Shown here piece after piece: positions 10,279-19,318 of a stretch of DNA of 64,000 bases. Within the stretch, counting starts at the first letter, position 1; every line of letters begins with the position of its first letter. The position numbers and the translations under genes are program-made. Origin of the DNA: Cupriavidus sp. MP-37 (lineage in GTDB: Bacteria; Pseudomonadota; Gammaproteobacteria; Burkholderiales; Burkholderiaceae); NCBI RefSeq assembly GCF_020618415.1, contig NZ_CP085344.1, forward strand, positions 3,309,001-3,373,000, in the 5' to 3' direction. The notes beneath the pieces were generated by a model that worked only from the letters and a program-made list of their open reading frames with translations, did not search any database and had not been told where the DNA came from.

Positions 10279-11085
10279 ATGCGCGCCAACGGATCCGGTC
10301 CGCACGACAGTACTGCGCCCGCCATCACCGCCGCCGGCGAATGGCTGGCCGGGATGCGCGCGCTCGCGCCGATGCTGCTGGGGGTAGTGCCCTTCGGGCT
10401 GATCTACGGCGTGCTCGCGGTCGGCGCGGGCATGCCCGCGTGGCTGGCCTGCGCGATGAGCGCGATCGTGTTCGGCGGCGCCTCGCAGATGATCCTGACC
10501 CAGCTGTGGAGCGCCGGCACCCCGGCGGTGGTGATCACGCTGACGGTGGCCATGGTCAACCTGCGCCACGCGCTGTACTCGGCCACCATCGCGCCGACCC
10601 TGGCGCACCTGCCGCGGCGCTGGAAGGCGCTGATCGCCTACCTGCTGACCGACGAGGCCTTTGCCGCGATGACGCACCGGCTGGGCGACACCGGCCCGCG
10701 CGCCCGCTACCGCCACTGGTATTACTTCGGCGGCGGCTTCGCGCTGTGGGCCAGCTGGCAGCTGTCGACGCTGGCCGGCGTGCTGGTCGGCGCCCAGGTG
10801 CCGCGCGACTGGCCGCTGGACTTCTTCCTGCCGCTGACCTTCATCGGCATCATCGTGCCGGGCCTCAAGCACCGCTCGCATGTCGCCGCGGCGCTGGCGG
10901 CCAGCGCGCTGGCGGTGGCCTGCTACAGCCTGCCGCACAAGCTCGGCCTGATGGTGGCCGCGCTCGGCGGCATTGCCGTGGGCATGCTGGTGCTGGGTCG
11001 CGGCAACCGGCCCGGGGCGCGCGCCGCCAGCCCCGCTGCCGATGCCGATGCCGGTGCCGGTGCCGCAGGCAAGGAGGCCGCATGA
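10279..11085 (+). CDS. azlC: AzlC-family branched-chain amino acid permease subunit
   Basis: Large subunit of the two-component AzlCD exporter, associated in other bacteria with efflux of branched-chain amino acids and their analogues. The 268-residue protein has several hydrophobic helices and the family stretch around GVVPFGLIYGVLA and VFGGASQMILTQLW. The C-terminal tail is an Ala/Asp/Gly-rich low-complexity extension. It starts 4 bases after amgK and its stop overlaps the azlD start (ATGA), so the two are translationally coupled. Confidence 0.93.
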   Translation: MRANGSGPHDSTAPAITAAGEWLAGMRALAPMLLGVVPFGLIYGVLAVGAGMPAWLACAMSAIVFGGASQMILTQLWSAGTPAVVITLTVAMVNLRHALYSATIAPTLAHLPRRWKALIAYLLTDEAFAAMTHRLGDTGPRARYRHWYYFGGGFALWASWQLSTLAGVLVGAQVPRDWPLDFFLPLTFIGIIVPGLKHRSHVAAALAASALAVACYSLPHKLGLMVAALGGIAVGMLVLGRGNRPGARAASPAADADAGAGAAGKEAA

Positions 11086-11408
11086 GTGCCCTGACGCTGC
11101 TGTGGGTGTTCCTGGCCGCGGGCCTGGCCACCTTCCTGATCCGCCTGTCGTTTATCGCCGTCGAAGGGCGGGTGCGGCTGCCGTCGTGGTTCCGCACCGC
11201 GCTGCAGTTCGTGCCGGCCGCGATGCTGTCGGCGCTGATCGCGCCCGACCTGCTGATGCAGCACGGCGAACTCGCCCTGACCCCGACCAACGCCAGGCTG
11301 GTGGCCGGCGTGGTCGCCATCCTGATTGCCGCACGTACCCGCAGCGTGGGCTGGACCATTGCCGGCGGCATGGCCACGCTGCTTGCCCTGGAGGCCCTGT
11401 TCCGATGA
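11082..11408 (+). CDS. azlD: AzlD-family small permease subunit
   Basis: Small hydrophobic partner (108 residues, about four helices) of AzlC. It begins MSALTLLWVFLAAG and has the typical AGLATFLIRLSF segment. ATG 11082 overlaps the azlC stop in ATGA, with AAGGAGG ten bases upstream as the ribosome-binding site. Its stop codon overlaps the murU start in the same way, so amgK-azlC-azlD-murU is a single tightly packed transcript. Confidence 0.92.
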   Translation: MSALTLLWVFLAAGLATFLIRLSFIAVEGRVRLPSWFRTALQFVPAAMLSALIAPDLLMQHGELALTPTNARLVAGVVAILIAARTRSVGWTIAGGMATLLALEALFR

Positions 11409-12130
11409 AGGTGATGATCTTTGCCGCCGGCCGCGGCGAGCGCATGCGTCCGCTGACCGATGCCTGCCCCAAGCCGCTGCTGGCGGTGGGCGGCAAGCCG
11501 CTGATCGTCTGGAAGATCGAAGCGCTGGCGCGCGCCGGGCTGCGCGACATCGTCATCAACCACGCCTGGCTGGGCGCGCAGATCGAAGCGGCGCTGGGCG
11601 ACGGCAGCCGCTTCGGCGTGCGCATTGCCTATTCGGCCGAGGGCGAGGCGCTGGAAACCGCCGGCGGCATCGCCAAGGCCCTGCCGCTGCTGTCGCACGA
11701 CCCGGTCCGCGGCGAGATCTTCCTGGCGGTGTCCGGCGACATCTTCTGCGACTACGATTTCCGCGCGCTGCTGCCGCGCGCACAGGCGCTGGCGGGCGCG
11801 GCCGCGCCGCACATGCACTTGGTGATGGTGCCGAACCCGCCGTTCCATCCGCGCGGGGATTTCGCGCTGGACGCGCACGGCCGGCTCTCGCTCGATGCCG
11901 AGCCGGCCAGCGGTGAGCGCCTCACCTTCGGCAATATCGGGCTGTACGACACCCGGCTGTTTACCGATATCGTGCCGGGCACGCGGCTGGCGATGACGCC
12001 GATCTACCATGCCGGCATCGCCGCCGGCACCGCCACCGGCGAGCGCTTCGACGGGCGCTGGGAGAACGTGGGCACGCCGGCCCAGCTGGCCGAGCTGGAC
12101 GCAACGCTGTCGGCCGCACAAGGGCGCTAG
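11405..12130 (+). CDS. murU: N-acetylmuramate-1-phosphate uridylyltransferase
   Basis: Nucleotidyltransferase expected to make UDP-MurNAc from MurNAc-1-phosphate and UTP, the step after AmgK in peptidoglycan recycling. The 241-residue protein has the signature MIFAAGRGERMRPLTD, the lysine in PKPLLAVGGKPLI and the GETAGG-like segment ALETAGGIAKAL. General sugar-1-phosphate nucleotidyltransferases share these features; the linkage to amgK makes MurU the best reading. The start overlaps the azlD stop by four bases. Confidence 0.87.
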   Translation: MKVMIFAAGRGERMRPLTDACPKPLLAVGGKPLIVWKIEALARAGLRDIVINHAWLGAQIEAALGDGSRFGVRIAYSAEGEALETAGGIAKALPLLSHDPVRGEIFLAVSGDIFCDYDFRALLPRAQALAGAAAPHMHLVMVPNPPFHPRGDFALDAHGRLSLDAEPASGERLTFGNIGLYDTRLFTDIVPGTRLAMTPIYHAGIAAGTATGERFDGRWENVGTPAQLAELDATLSAAQGR

Positions 12131-12211
12131 CGCGCGCCTTTCGCGCCACTGGCGCAGCGGCGCCGCCGGCGGCGGTAGAATCGGCCTGATCTTCCTTATC
12201 CAGGCCTGACC
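12131..12211 (+). promoter_or_regulatory. probable pepP promoter region
   Basis: GC-rich 81-base gap with a TAGAAT -10-like hexamer at 12176-12181. No convincing -35 element is visible. Confidence 0.35.
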
Positions 12212-13606
12212 ATGTCCGCACCAGACCCCACTCTCCTCGCCGCCTGCCGCGAACGCCGCGCCCGAGTGCTGCAGCACCTGCGCGCCGGCGGCGGCGGCGT
12301 GGCGATCCTGCCCACGGCGCCGGAAGCCATGCGCAATCGCGACAGCGACTATCCGTACCGGCACGACAGCTATTTCTATTACCTGAGCGGCTTCACCGAG
12401 CCCGAAGCGGTGCTGGTGCTGGTGGCCGGCGCGCCCGGCGATCCCGCCGAGGCCGACCGCAGCATCCTTTTCTGCCGCCCCAAGCATGAAGAACGCGAGA
12501 TCTGGGACGGCTTCCGCTTCGGCCCGGAAGGCGCGCGCGCCGCGTTCGGCTTCGACCAAGCGCATTCGGTCGAAGAGATCGACGCCACGCTGCCGCCGCT
12601 GCTGGCCAACCGCGCGCAAGTGGCCTACCCGCTGGCCGATTCGATCCGCACCGACATGCAGATGCGGCGCTGGCTCGACGCAGTGCGCATGCAGGGCCGC
12701 GCCGGCGTGGCCGCGCCGTCGGTGGCCCTCGACATCCGCACGCTGCTCGATGAAATGCGGCTGTTCAAGGATGCCGGCGAGCTGGCCATCATGCGCCGCG
12801 CCGCGGCGATTTCCGCCGGCGCCCATGTGCGCGCGATGCAGGCCACCCGCGCCGGCCTGCGCGAATACCACCTGGAGGCCGAGCTGCTCTATGAATTCCG
12901 CCGCCATGGCGCGCAGAGCGTGGCCTACAACTCGATCGTCGCCGCCGGCCCCAACGCCTGCGTGCTGCACTACCGCGCCGGCCCGGCCGAGCTGAAGGAC
13001 GGCGACCTGTGCCTGATCGATGCCGGCTGCGAGCTGGATGGCTACGCCTCGGACATCACCCGCACCTTCCCGGTCTCGGGCCGCTTCTCGCCGGCGCAGC
13101 GCGAGCTGTATGACCTGGTGGTGGCGGCGCAGCAGGCCGCCATCGACGAAACCCGCGCCGGCGTGCCCTACAACGTGCCGCATGACGCCGCCGTGCGCGT
13201 GCTGGCCCAGGGCATGCTCGATACCGGCCTGCTCGATCGCAACAAGGAGGGCACGCTCGACGACGTGCTGGCCAGCGGCAGCTATCGCCGCTTCTACATG
13301 CATCGCACCGGCCACTGGCTGGGCATGGATGTCCATGACGTGGGCGAATACCGCGTCGCCGGCCACAGCGGCGAGGGCGAGCGTCCGTGGCGGCCGCTGC
13401 AGCCCGGCATGGTGCTGACCATCGAGCCCGGCATCTACGTGCGCCCGGCCGAGGACGTGCCCGAGCGCTACTGGCATATCGGCATCCGCATCGAGGACGA
13501 CGCCGTGGTCACCGACGGCGACTGCGAGCTGATCACGCGCGGCGTGCCGGTGCTGGCCGACGAGATCGAAGCGCTGATGCGCGCCAGCGCGGGAGGCCGG
13601 CAATGA
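12212..13606 (+). CDS. pepP: Xaa-Pro aminopeptidase (aminopeptidase P)
   Basis: Cytosolic manganese-dependent exopeptidase that removes N-terminal residues preceding proline. The 464-residue protein has an N-terminal AMP_N domain (about 1-150) and a C-terminal pita-bread M24 domain. Metal ligands are seen in DGYASDITRTFP (two Asp), RTGHWLGMDVHDVG (His), TIEPGIYV (Glu) and the final IRIEDD (Glu). The stop overlaps the next start in ATGA, making it the head of a pepP-unknown-ubiH group. Confidence 0.95.
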   Translation: MSAPDPTLLAACRERRARVLQHLRAGGGGVAILPTAPEAMRNRDSDYPYRHDSYFYYLSGFTEPEAVLVLVAGAPGDPAEADRSILFCRPKHEEREIWDGFRFGPEGARAAFGFDQAHSVEEIDATLPPLLANRAQVAYPLADSIRTDMQMRRWLDAVRMQGRAGVAAPSVALDIRTLLDEMRLFKDAGELAIMRRAAAISAGAHVRAMQATRAGLREYHLEAELLYEFRRHGAQSVAYNSIVAAGPNACVLHYRAGPAELKDGDLCLIDAGCELDGYASDITRTFPVSGRFSPAQRELYDLVVAAQQAAIDETRAGVPYNVPHDAAVRVLAQGMLDTGLLDRNKEGTLDDVLASGSYRRFYMHRTGHWLGMDVHDVGEYRVAGHSGEGERPWRPLQPGMVLTIEPGIYVRPAEDVPERYWHIGIRIEDDAVVTDGDCELITRGVPVLADEIEALMRASAGGRQ

Positions 13607-14082
13607 TCGGCTGGCTGCGCAGGATCCTGCCGGGCCAGAGCGGCGCCCGCGGCCAGGCCGGCAGCGCCCGGCGGCCCGATCCGTCCGAACCGTTCATCGT
13701 CAACCTGTACGACGACCGCGTGGTGGTGCATCGCCCCGACGGCCAGCGTGAAGAGCTCGCGTGGAACGTGCTCGAGCGCGTGGTGGTGCGGGTGTCCGAC
13801 CGCGCGCCCTGGGCCGGCAAGGCCTGGCTGATCCTGATCGGCGCGCCCGACTCGGGCCAGGGCTGCGTGGTGCCGTTCGATGCCGCCAACCATGCCGCGC
13901 TGCTGCAGCAGCTGGGCGCGCTGCCGGGCTTCAACCAGCAAAAGCTCGACAACGCGCTGCGCGACGCCGCGGCAGGCAAGTCGCGCTCGGACGCGATCTG
14001 CTGGAAACGGGGCGCGGAAAGCCAGCCCGGCACCGATGCAAACCACGCAGGAGGCAGTGACGATGCCGGCCCCGCAGCCTGA
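13603..14082 (+). CDS. small conserved-looking protein between pepP and ubiH, function unknown
   Basis: A 159-residue cytosolic protein I do not recognise by name. Residues about 30-115 look like a compact alpha/beta domain (FIVNLYDDRVVVHRPDGQ, then WLILIGAP and VVPFDAANHAALLQQLGALPGF); both ends are low-complexity. The WLILIG...GCVVPF arrangement resembles small membrane-regulation domains annotated only as hypothetical. It has no signal peptide. Its start overlaps pepP by four bases and its end overlaps ubiH by 20 bases, so it is clearly translated as part of this operon. Confidence 0.7.
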   Translation: MIGWLRRILPGQSGARGQAGSARRPDPSEPFIVNLYDDRVVVHRPDGQREELAWNVLERVVVRVSDRAPWAGKAWLILIGAPDSGQGCVVPFDAANHAALLQQLGALPGFNQQKLDNALRDAAAGKSRSDAICWKRGAESQPGTDANHAGGSDDAGPAA

Positions 14083-15301
14083 TTTCGACGGCCCGGCCGA
14101 TATCGCCATCGTCGGCGGCGGCCCGGTCGGGCTGGCGCTGGCGTGCCAGCTGTTGCGCACCACCGGCTGGCGCATCGTGCTGGTCGACGCCGCCACGCCG
14201 GCGCGCGCGGCACGCGACCCGCGCGCGATCGCGCTGTCGCACGGCAGCCGCCAGCTGCTGGAGCAGATCGGCGCCTGGCCGGTGCCGGGCAGCCCGATCG
14301 AGCATATCCATGTGTCGCAGCGCGGCCGCTTCGGCCATGTCCGCCTGCACCATGACGACTACGGCGTGCCGGCGCTGGGCTACGTGGTGCGCTACGGCGA
14401 ACTGTGCAACGTGCTGGAACGCGCGCTGGCGCAGGCCGCGCTGGCGGCCGGCGCAGGCCAGCTGCGGCGCGTGTTCGAAACCCGCATCGAGCGCATCGAA
14501 CAGGATCCCGTGCCCCGCGGCGCGGACGCGGCGGACGCCGGCATGGTGCAGCTGGAGGGCACCGGTCCCGACGGCCAGGCGGCACGGTTTGCCGCGCGCC
14601 TGGCGGTGCAGGCCGAGGGCGGGCTGTTCCATGAGCAGGCCGCGCACCAGGGCCGCGGCGCGCGCACGCGCGACTACCGCCAGACCGCGGTGATCGCCCA
14701 TGTGACCTGCTCGCGCCCGCAGCCCGGCTGGGCCTGGGAGCGCTTTACCGAGGAAGGCCCGCTGGCGCTGCTGCCGCACGAGGAGCACGGCACGCCAGGC
14801 TACGCGCTGGTGTGGTGCTGCCCGCCGGAACAGGCCGCGCGCCGGATCGCGCTGCCGGAAGCGCAGTTTGCGGCGGAGCTGGGCCGCGCCTTCGGCGACC
14901 GCATGGGCCAGTTCGCGCTGGCGGGCAAGCGCCATGCCTTCCCGCTGGGACTGAACGCCGCGCCGGTCACGGTCAACGGGCGCGTGGTGGCGGTCGGCAA
15001 TGCCGCGCAGACGCTGCATCCGGTGGCCGGACAGGGGCTGAACCTGGGCCTGCGCGATGCCTTTGCGCTGGCCGACTCTCTGCGCGCCGCCTGCACCCCG
15101 CAAGCGTTGCAGGCATTTGCCGGCCGCCATCGCCTCGACCGCGCCGTCACCATCGGCGTGACCGACCTGCTGCCGCGCGTGTTCGGCGTGGCCTACCCGC
15201 TCGCCGCCCATGCCCGCGGCGCGTCGCTGGCGGCGCTGGCATGCCTGCCGCCGTTGCGGCACGCGCTGGCGCGCCACATGATGTTCGGCATGCGCCGCTG
15301 A
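14063..15301 (+). CDS. ubiH: FAD-dependent ubiquinone-biosynthesis hydroxylase (UbiH-type)
   Basis: Flavoprotein monooxygenase of the UbiH/UbiF/VisC/COQ6 family that hydroxylates the benzoquinone ring precursor during ubiquinone synthesis. The 412-residue protein has the dinucleotide motif IAIVGGGPVGLAL near residue 15 and the second FAD motif GNAAQTLHPVAGQGLNLGLRD near residue 315, the latter having the asparagine typical of UbiH proper. ATG 14063 is chosen because GGAGG sits about ten bases upstream; ATG 14036 is an alternative. Paralogue identity (UbiH against UbiF) is inferred from motif wording and position before dusB. Confidence 0.88.
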   Translation: MPAPQPDFDGPADIAIVGGGPVGLALACQLLRTTGWRIVLVDAATPARAARDPRAIALSHGSRQLLEQIGAWPVPGSPIEHIHVSQRGRFGHVRLHHDDYGVPALGYVVRYGELCNVLERALAQAALAAGAGQLRRVFETRIERIEQDPVPRGADAADAGMVQLEGTGPDGQAARFAARLAVQAEGGLFHEQAAHQGRGARTRDYRQTAVIAHVTCSRPQPGWAWERFTEEGPLALLPHEEHGTPGYALVWCCPPEQAARRIALPEAQFAAELGRAFGDRMGQFALAGKRHAFPLGLNAAPVTVNGRVVAVGNAAQTLHPVAGQGLNLGLRDAFALADSLRAACTPQALQAFAGRHRLDRAVTIGVTDLLPRVFGVAYPLAAHARGASLAALACLPPLRHALARHMMFGMRR

Positions 15302-15312
15302 ACCGCCGGTTT

Positions 15313-15348
15313 GCCGCTGCCAGTGGCGCTTGCGCCACTGGCAGCGGC
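15313..15348. repeat. 16-bp perfect inverted repeat after ubiH
   Basis: Arms 15313-15328 (GCCGCTGCCAGTGGCG) and 15333-15348 are exact reverse complements around the loop CTTG, beginning 11 bases after the ubiH stop. The stem is long enough to end transcription, but no T-run follows, so it may be a Rho-assisted terminator or mRNA-stabilising hairpin. Confidence 0.75.
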
Positions 15349-15622
15349 GTCATGGCGCCACGGCTCTCGCCTGCTGCGCCGCAGATGCTCAAATCTTGGG
15401 CAATGGCGACCGATTGGCGGTAGAATCCTGCCCTCGCACATGTCCCGATCCACCGCCGGCAGCAGTTTCGGCAGGGGCATGTTTTTCCGTTTCGTCTCTG
15501 TTTCGTTCCCGCCCCGGCGCACCCTGTCCCGATCCGTCGCGGCGCATGTCGCGCGGCGACGCCGGGGCCATCGGGACGGGCCACCAGAACCGCCGCTTCA
15601 CCGCCACAACCGCCACACCGCC
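15349..15622 (+). promoter_or_regulatory. dusB-fis promoter and leader
   Basis: With the preceding hairpin this makes a gap of about 320 bases between ubiH and dusB. TAGAAT at 15421-15426 is a good -10 element with a poor TTGGGC 19 bases upstream. That would give a leader of about 190 bases before the GTG start of dusB. Fis operons are growth-rate regulated in other bacteria; nothing here proves that. Confidence 0.4.
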
Positions 15623-16684
15623 GTGCAGATCGGACCTCACCAACTCCGCAACAACCTGTTTGTCGCCCCGATGGCGAGCGTGACGGACCGGCCCTTCCGC
15701 CAGCTGTGCAAGCAGCTCGGCGCGGGCTACGCGGTGTCGGAAATGGTCGCGTCCAACGCCCAGTTGTGGAAGAGCGAGAAGACCATGCGCCGCGCCAACC
15801 ACGCCGGCGAGGTCGAGCCCATCGCCGTGCAGATCGCCGGCGCCGAGCCGTCGATGATGGCCGAGGCCGCGCGCTACAACGTCGACCGCGGCGCGCAGAT
15901 CATCGACATCAACATGGGCTGCCCGGCCAAGAAGGTCTGCAACGTCGCCGCCGGCTCGGCGCTGCTGCAGAATGAGCCGCTGGTGGTGCGCATCGTCGAG
16001 GCGGTGGTCGCCGCGGTCGGCGAGCGCGTGCCGGTCACGCTGAAGATCCGCACCGGCTGGAACCGCGAAAACCGCAATGCGCTGCGCATCGCGCGCATGG
16101 TCGAGGACGCCGGCATCAGCATGCTGACCATCCACGGCCGCACCCGCGCCGACCTGTACCACGGCGACGCCGAGTACGAGACCATTGCCGCGGTCAAGGC
16201 AGAGCTGTCGATCCCGGTGGTTGCCAACGGCGACATCACCACACCGCAGAAGGCCAGGCAGGTGCTGGCGCTGACCGGCGCCGACGCGCTCATGATCGGC
16301 CGCGCGGCGCAGGGCCGGCCCTGGCTGTTCCGCGAGATCGAGCACTTCCTGAAGACCGGCGAGATGCTGCCGTCTCCTGAAGTGGCCGAGATCCGCGCCA
16401 TCATGAACGCGCACCTGGAAGACCACTACGCCTTCTACGGCGAGTTCACCGGCGTGCGCACCGCGCGCAAGCACATTGCCTGGTACACGCGCGGGCTGCG
16501 CGGCGCCAACCTGTTCCGCCACCGCATGAACACGCTGGAAAGCACCGCCGAGCAGCTGGCCGCGGTCAACGCGTTCTTCGACGAGCAGGCGCAGATTTCC
16601 GACCGGCTGGTGTATGTCGACGACGCCGCGCAAGACAAAGACGAAGCGAACAACAACAAAAACGGGGAGTTGCTTGCCGCATGA
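15623..16684 (+). CDS. dusB: tRNA-dihydrouridine synthase B
   Basis: FMN-dependent reductase that makes dihydrouridine in tRNA D-loops. The 353-residue protein has APMASVTDRPFR at the FMN-binding start of the barrel, the catalytic cysteine in INMGCPAKKV, the TIHGRTR motif and the C-terminal MIGRAAQGRPW and RKHIAWY segments. GTG 15623 gives a family-length N-terminus (VQIGPHQLRNNLFVAPM); the longer open frame upstream is Arg/Pro-rich and noncoding in character. The stop overlaps fis in ATGA, the widely conserved dusB-fis pairing. Confidence 0.94.
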   Translation: MQIGPHQLRNNLFVAPMASVTDRPFRQLCKQLGAGYAVSEMVASNAQLWKSEKTMRRANHAGEVEPIAVQIAGAEPSMMAEAARYNVDRGAQIIDINMGCPAKKVCNVAAGSALLQNEPLVVRIVEAVVAAVGERVPVTLKIRTGWNRENRNALRIARMVEDAGISMLTIHGRTRADLYHGDAEYETIAAVKAELSIPVVANGDITTPQKARQVLALTGADALMIGRAAQGRPWLFREIEHFLKTGEMLPSPEVAEIRAIMNAHLEDHYAFYGEFTGVRTARKHIAWYTRGLRGANLFRHRMNTLESTAEQLAAVNAFFDEQAQISDRLVYVDDAAQDKDEANNNKNGELLAA

Positions 16685-16914
16685 GCCGCAACGCTATCGA
16701 CCAGTGCATCCGGGAAAGCCTGGATACGTACTTTCGCGACCTGGACGGCGAAGAGCCGTCGAACATGTACAACATGGTGCTCGAGGCGGTCGAACGGCCG
16801 CTGCTGGAAGCCGTGATGGTGCGCGCCGAGCGCAACCAGTCGCTGGCGGCCGCCTACCTGGGCATCAATCGCAATACGCTGCGCAAGAAGCTGCAGCAGC
16901 ACGGTTTACTTTGA
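16681..16914 (+). CDS. fis: Fis-family nucleoid-associated DNA-binding protein
   Basis: A 77-residue protein with the C-terminal helix-turn-helix [20 protein letters not shown] typical of Fis. It is shorter than enterobacterial Fis (98) and lacks most of the N-terminal beta-hairpin arms that contact Hin and Gin recombinases, as is usual for beta-proteobacteria. It is translationally coupled to dusB. Expected to bend DNA and influence rRNA and other growth-related promoters. Confidence 0.93.
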   Translation: MSRNAIDQCIRESLDTYFRDLDGEEPSNMYNMVLEAVERPLLEAVMVRAERNQSLAAAYLGINRNTLRKKLQQHGLL

Positions 16915-16936
16915 ATTTGAAGCGTTTCCCACTGCC

Positions 16937-18511
16937 ATGATCAAGCAAGCCCTACTCTCCGTTTCCGACAAGACCGGCATCGTCGAATTCGCGCGCGAAC
17001 TGAACGCGCTCGGCGTCACGCTGCTTTCCACCGGCGGCACCGCCAAGCTGCTGGCCGACAGCGGCCTGCCCGTGACGGAGGTGGCCGACTACACCGGCTT
17101 CCCGGAAATGCTCGACGGCCGCGTCAAGACGCTGCACCCGAAGGTCCACGGCGGCATCCTGGCGCGCCGCGACCTGCCCGAGCACATGGCCGCGCTCGAA
17201 CAGCACGGCATCCCCACCATCGACCTGCTGGTGGTGAACCTGTACCCGTTCCAGCAGACCGTGGCCAAGGATGACTGCACGCTGCCGGACGCGATCGAGA
17301 ACATCGACATCGGCGGCCCGACCATGCTGCGCTCGGCGGCCAAGAACCACCGCGACGTGACCGTGATCGTCGATCCGGCCGACTATGCCGTGGTGCTGGA
17401 CGAAATGCGCGCCAACGGCAACAGCGTCGGCTACGACACCAATTTCCGCCTGGCCACCAAGGTGTTCGCGCACACCGCGCAGTACGACGGCGCCATCACC
17501 AACTACCTGACCAGCCTCGGTGCCGACAAGTCGCACCAGGGCCGCAGCGCCTACCCGCAGACGCTGAACCTGGCCTTCGACAAGGTGCAGGAGATGCGCT
17601 ACGGCGAGAACCCGCACCAGTCGGCGGCGTTCTACCGCGACCTGAAGGCGGTCGACGGCGCGCTGGCCAACTACGTGCAGCTGCAGGGCAAGGAGCTGTC
17701 GTACAACAACATCGCCGACGCCGATGCCGCCTGGGAGTGCGTGAAGTCGTTCGACGCCGCTGCCGGCGCCGCCTGCGTCATCATCAAGCACGCCAACCCG
17801 TGCGGCGTGGCGCTGGGCGCCAGCGCGCTGGAAGCGTATGACAAGGCCTTCAAGACCGACTCGACCTCGGCCTTCGGCGGCATCATCGCCTTCAACGTCG
17901 AACTGGACGAAGCCGCCGCGCAGGCCGTGGCCAGGCAGTTCGTCGAAGTGCTGATCGCGCCGTCGTTCAGCGCCGCCGCGCGCGCCGTGTTCGCCGCCAA
18001 GCAGAACGTGCGCCTGCTCGAGATCCCGCTGGGCAAGGGCATCAACCAGCATGACTTCAAGCGCGTCGGCGGCGGCCTGCTGGTGCAGAGCCCGGACGCC
18101 AGGAACGTGCAGCCGTCCGAGCTGCGCGTGGTGACGCGCCGCCACCCGACGCCGAAGGAAATGGACGACCTGATGTTCGCCTGGCGCGTGGCCAAGTTCG
18201 TCAAGTCCAACGCCATCGTGTTCTGCGGCGGCGGCATGACGCTGGGCGTGGGCGCCGGCCAGATGAGCCGCGTCGATTCAGCCCGCATCGCCAGCATCAA
18301 GGCGCAGAACGCCGGCCTGACGCTGGCCGGTTCGGCAGTGGCGTCGGACGCGTTCTTCCCGTTCCGCGACGGCCTGGATGTGGTGGTCGACGCCGGCGCG
18401 ACCTGCGTGATCCAGCCGGGCGGCTCGGTGCGTGACGACGAAGTGATCGCCGCCGCCGACGAGCGCGGCATTGCCATGGTGCTGACGGGCACGCGGCATT
18501 TCCGGCATTAA
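16937..18511 (+). CDS. purH: bifunctional AICAR transformylase/IMP cyclohydrolase
   Basis: Catalyses the last two steps of IMP synthesis. The 524 residues match the family: an N-terminal cyclohydrolase domain (about 1-190, with [11 protein letters not shown] and [15 protein letters not shown]) and a C-terminal transformylase domain (about 200-524, with MRYGENPHQ and the KHANPCG motif carrying the catalytic Lys-His pair). It starts 22 bases after fis, so the dusB-fis transcript may read into it. Confidence 0.97.
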   Translation: MIKQALLSVSDKTGIVEFARELNALGVTLLSTGGTAKLLADSGLPVTEVADYTGFPEMLDGRVKTLHPKVHGGILARRDLPEHMAALEQHGIPTIDLLVVNLYPFQQTVAKDDCTLPDAIENIDIGGPTMLRSAAKNHRDVTVIVDPADYAVVLDEMRANGNSVGYDTNFRLATKVFAHTAQYDGAITNYLTSLGADKSHQGRSAYPQTLNLAFDKVQEMRYGENPHQSAAFYRDLKAVDGALANYVQLQGKELSYNNIADADAAWECVKSFDAAAGAACVIIKHANPCGVALGASALEAYDKAFKTDSTSAFGGIIAFNVELDEAAAQAVARQFVEVLIAPSFSAAARAVFAAKQNVRLLEIPLGKGINQHDFKRVGGGLLVQSPDARNVQPSELRVVTRRHPTPKEMDDLMFAWRVAKFVKSNAIVFCGGGMTLGVGAGQMSRVDSARIASIKAQNAGLTLAGSAVASDAFFPFRDGLDVVVDAGATCVIQPGGSVRDDEVIAAADERGIAMVLTGTRHFRH

Positions 18512-18541
18512 GCTCACAGGATTACCCCTCCCGCCTGTTTG

Positions 18542-18570
18542 CTCCCCTCTCCCGCAAGCGGGAGAGGGAG
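18542..18570. repeat. REP-like palindrome, copy b
   Basis: Stem CCCTCTCCCGC (18545-18555) pairs with 18558-18568 around AA. It lies 30 bases after the purH stop and could also protect or end that transcript. Confidence 0.8.
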
Positions 18571-18686
18571 CCCACCGACAGCGGCGCACACGCCAAGGGC
18601 GCTCGCACACGGTTCATGGACGCCAGCGCCGCAACTGACTGCGCAAAAAGCAATACACTAGTCGGCGTCCTCCCTACCCCATCTCC
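18571..18686 (+). promoter_or_regulatory. ruvC upstream region
   Basis: A TACACT -10-like element at 18654-18659 sits 28 bases before the ruvC ATG. No good -35 is visible. SOS boxes of the E. coli CTG-N10-CAG type were not recognised here. Confidence 0.3.
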
Positions 18687-19232
18687 ATGCGAATCCTAGG
18701 CATCGACCCCGGCCTGCGCACCACCGGCTTCGGCGTGATCGAGAAGCAAGGCAACAAGCTTGCCTACATCGCCTCGGGCACGATCAAGAGCGACGGCAAT
18801 GCCAACCTGCCGGAGCGGCTGAAGACGTTGTACGACGGCATCAGCGAAGTGTCGCGCACCTATGCGCCCGACTGCGCGGCGATCGAGAAGGTCTTCGTCA
18901 ACGTCAACCCGCAGTCCACGCTGCTGCTCGGCCAGGCCCGCGGCGCGGCGATCTGCGGGCTGGTCGGCTACGGGCTGCCGGTGTTCGAATACACCGCGCT
19001 GCAGCTCAAGGTGGCGGTGGTCGGCTATGGCCGCGCCAACAAGGCGCAGGTGCAGGAAATGGTGACGCGGCTGCTGATGCTGCCCGGCCAGCCCGGCAGC
19101 GATGCGGCCGATGCGCTGGGCGTGGCGATCTGCCATGCCAACGGCGGCGATACCCTGGGCACGCTCGCCGGCCTGGCGCCCGAGCTGGTGCGCAAGGGCA
19201 TGCGCGTGCGGCGCGGACGGCTGGTCGGCTGA
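18687..19232 (+). CDS. ruvC: Holliday junction resolvase RuvC
   Basis: Endonuclease that resolves four-way junctions delivered by RuvAB. The 181-residue protein keeps the acidic catalytic residues: Asp in [14 protein letters not shown], Glu in AIEKVFVN and the Asp pair in [15 protein letters not shown]. Length and order match the family. A lipoprotein phosphodiesterase gene separates it from ruvAB. Short GACGCG/CGCGTC arms at 19258-19279 followed by TTTT may act as a weak terminator after it. Confidence 0.97.
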   Translation: MRILGIDPGLRTTGFGVIEKQGNKLAYIASGTIKSDGNANLPERLKTLYDGISEVSRTYAPDCAAIEKVFVNVNPQSTLLLGQARGAAICGLVGYGLPVFEYTALQLKVAVVGYGRANKAQVQEMVTRLLMLPGQPGSDAADALGVAICHANGGDTLGTLAGLAPELVRKGMRVRRGRLVG

Positions 19233-19318
19233 ACACGCGGGCCGCAGCGCCGCCGCTGACGCGTAGAGGCTGGCGCGTCTTTTACAATCGGGCCTTGGTC
19301 CCACCACAGGAACGCTGC

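Noticed and set aside
10865..13603. 912-codon minus-strand open frame across azlD, murU and pepP
   Set aside because: It runs opposite four well-supported genes and has shadow composition only.
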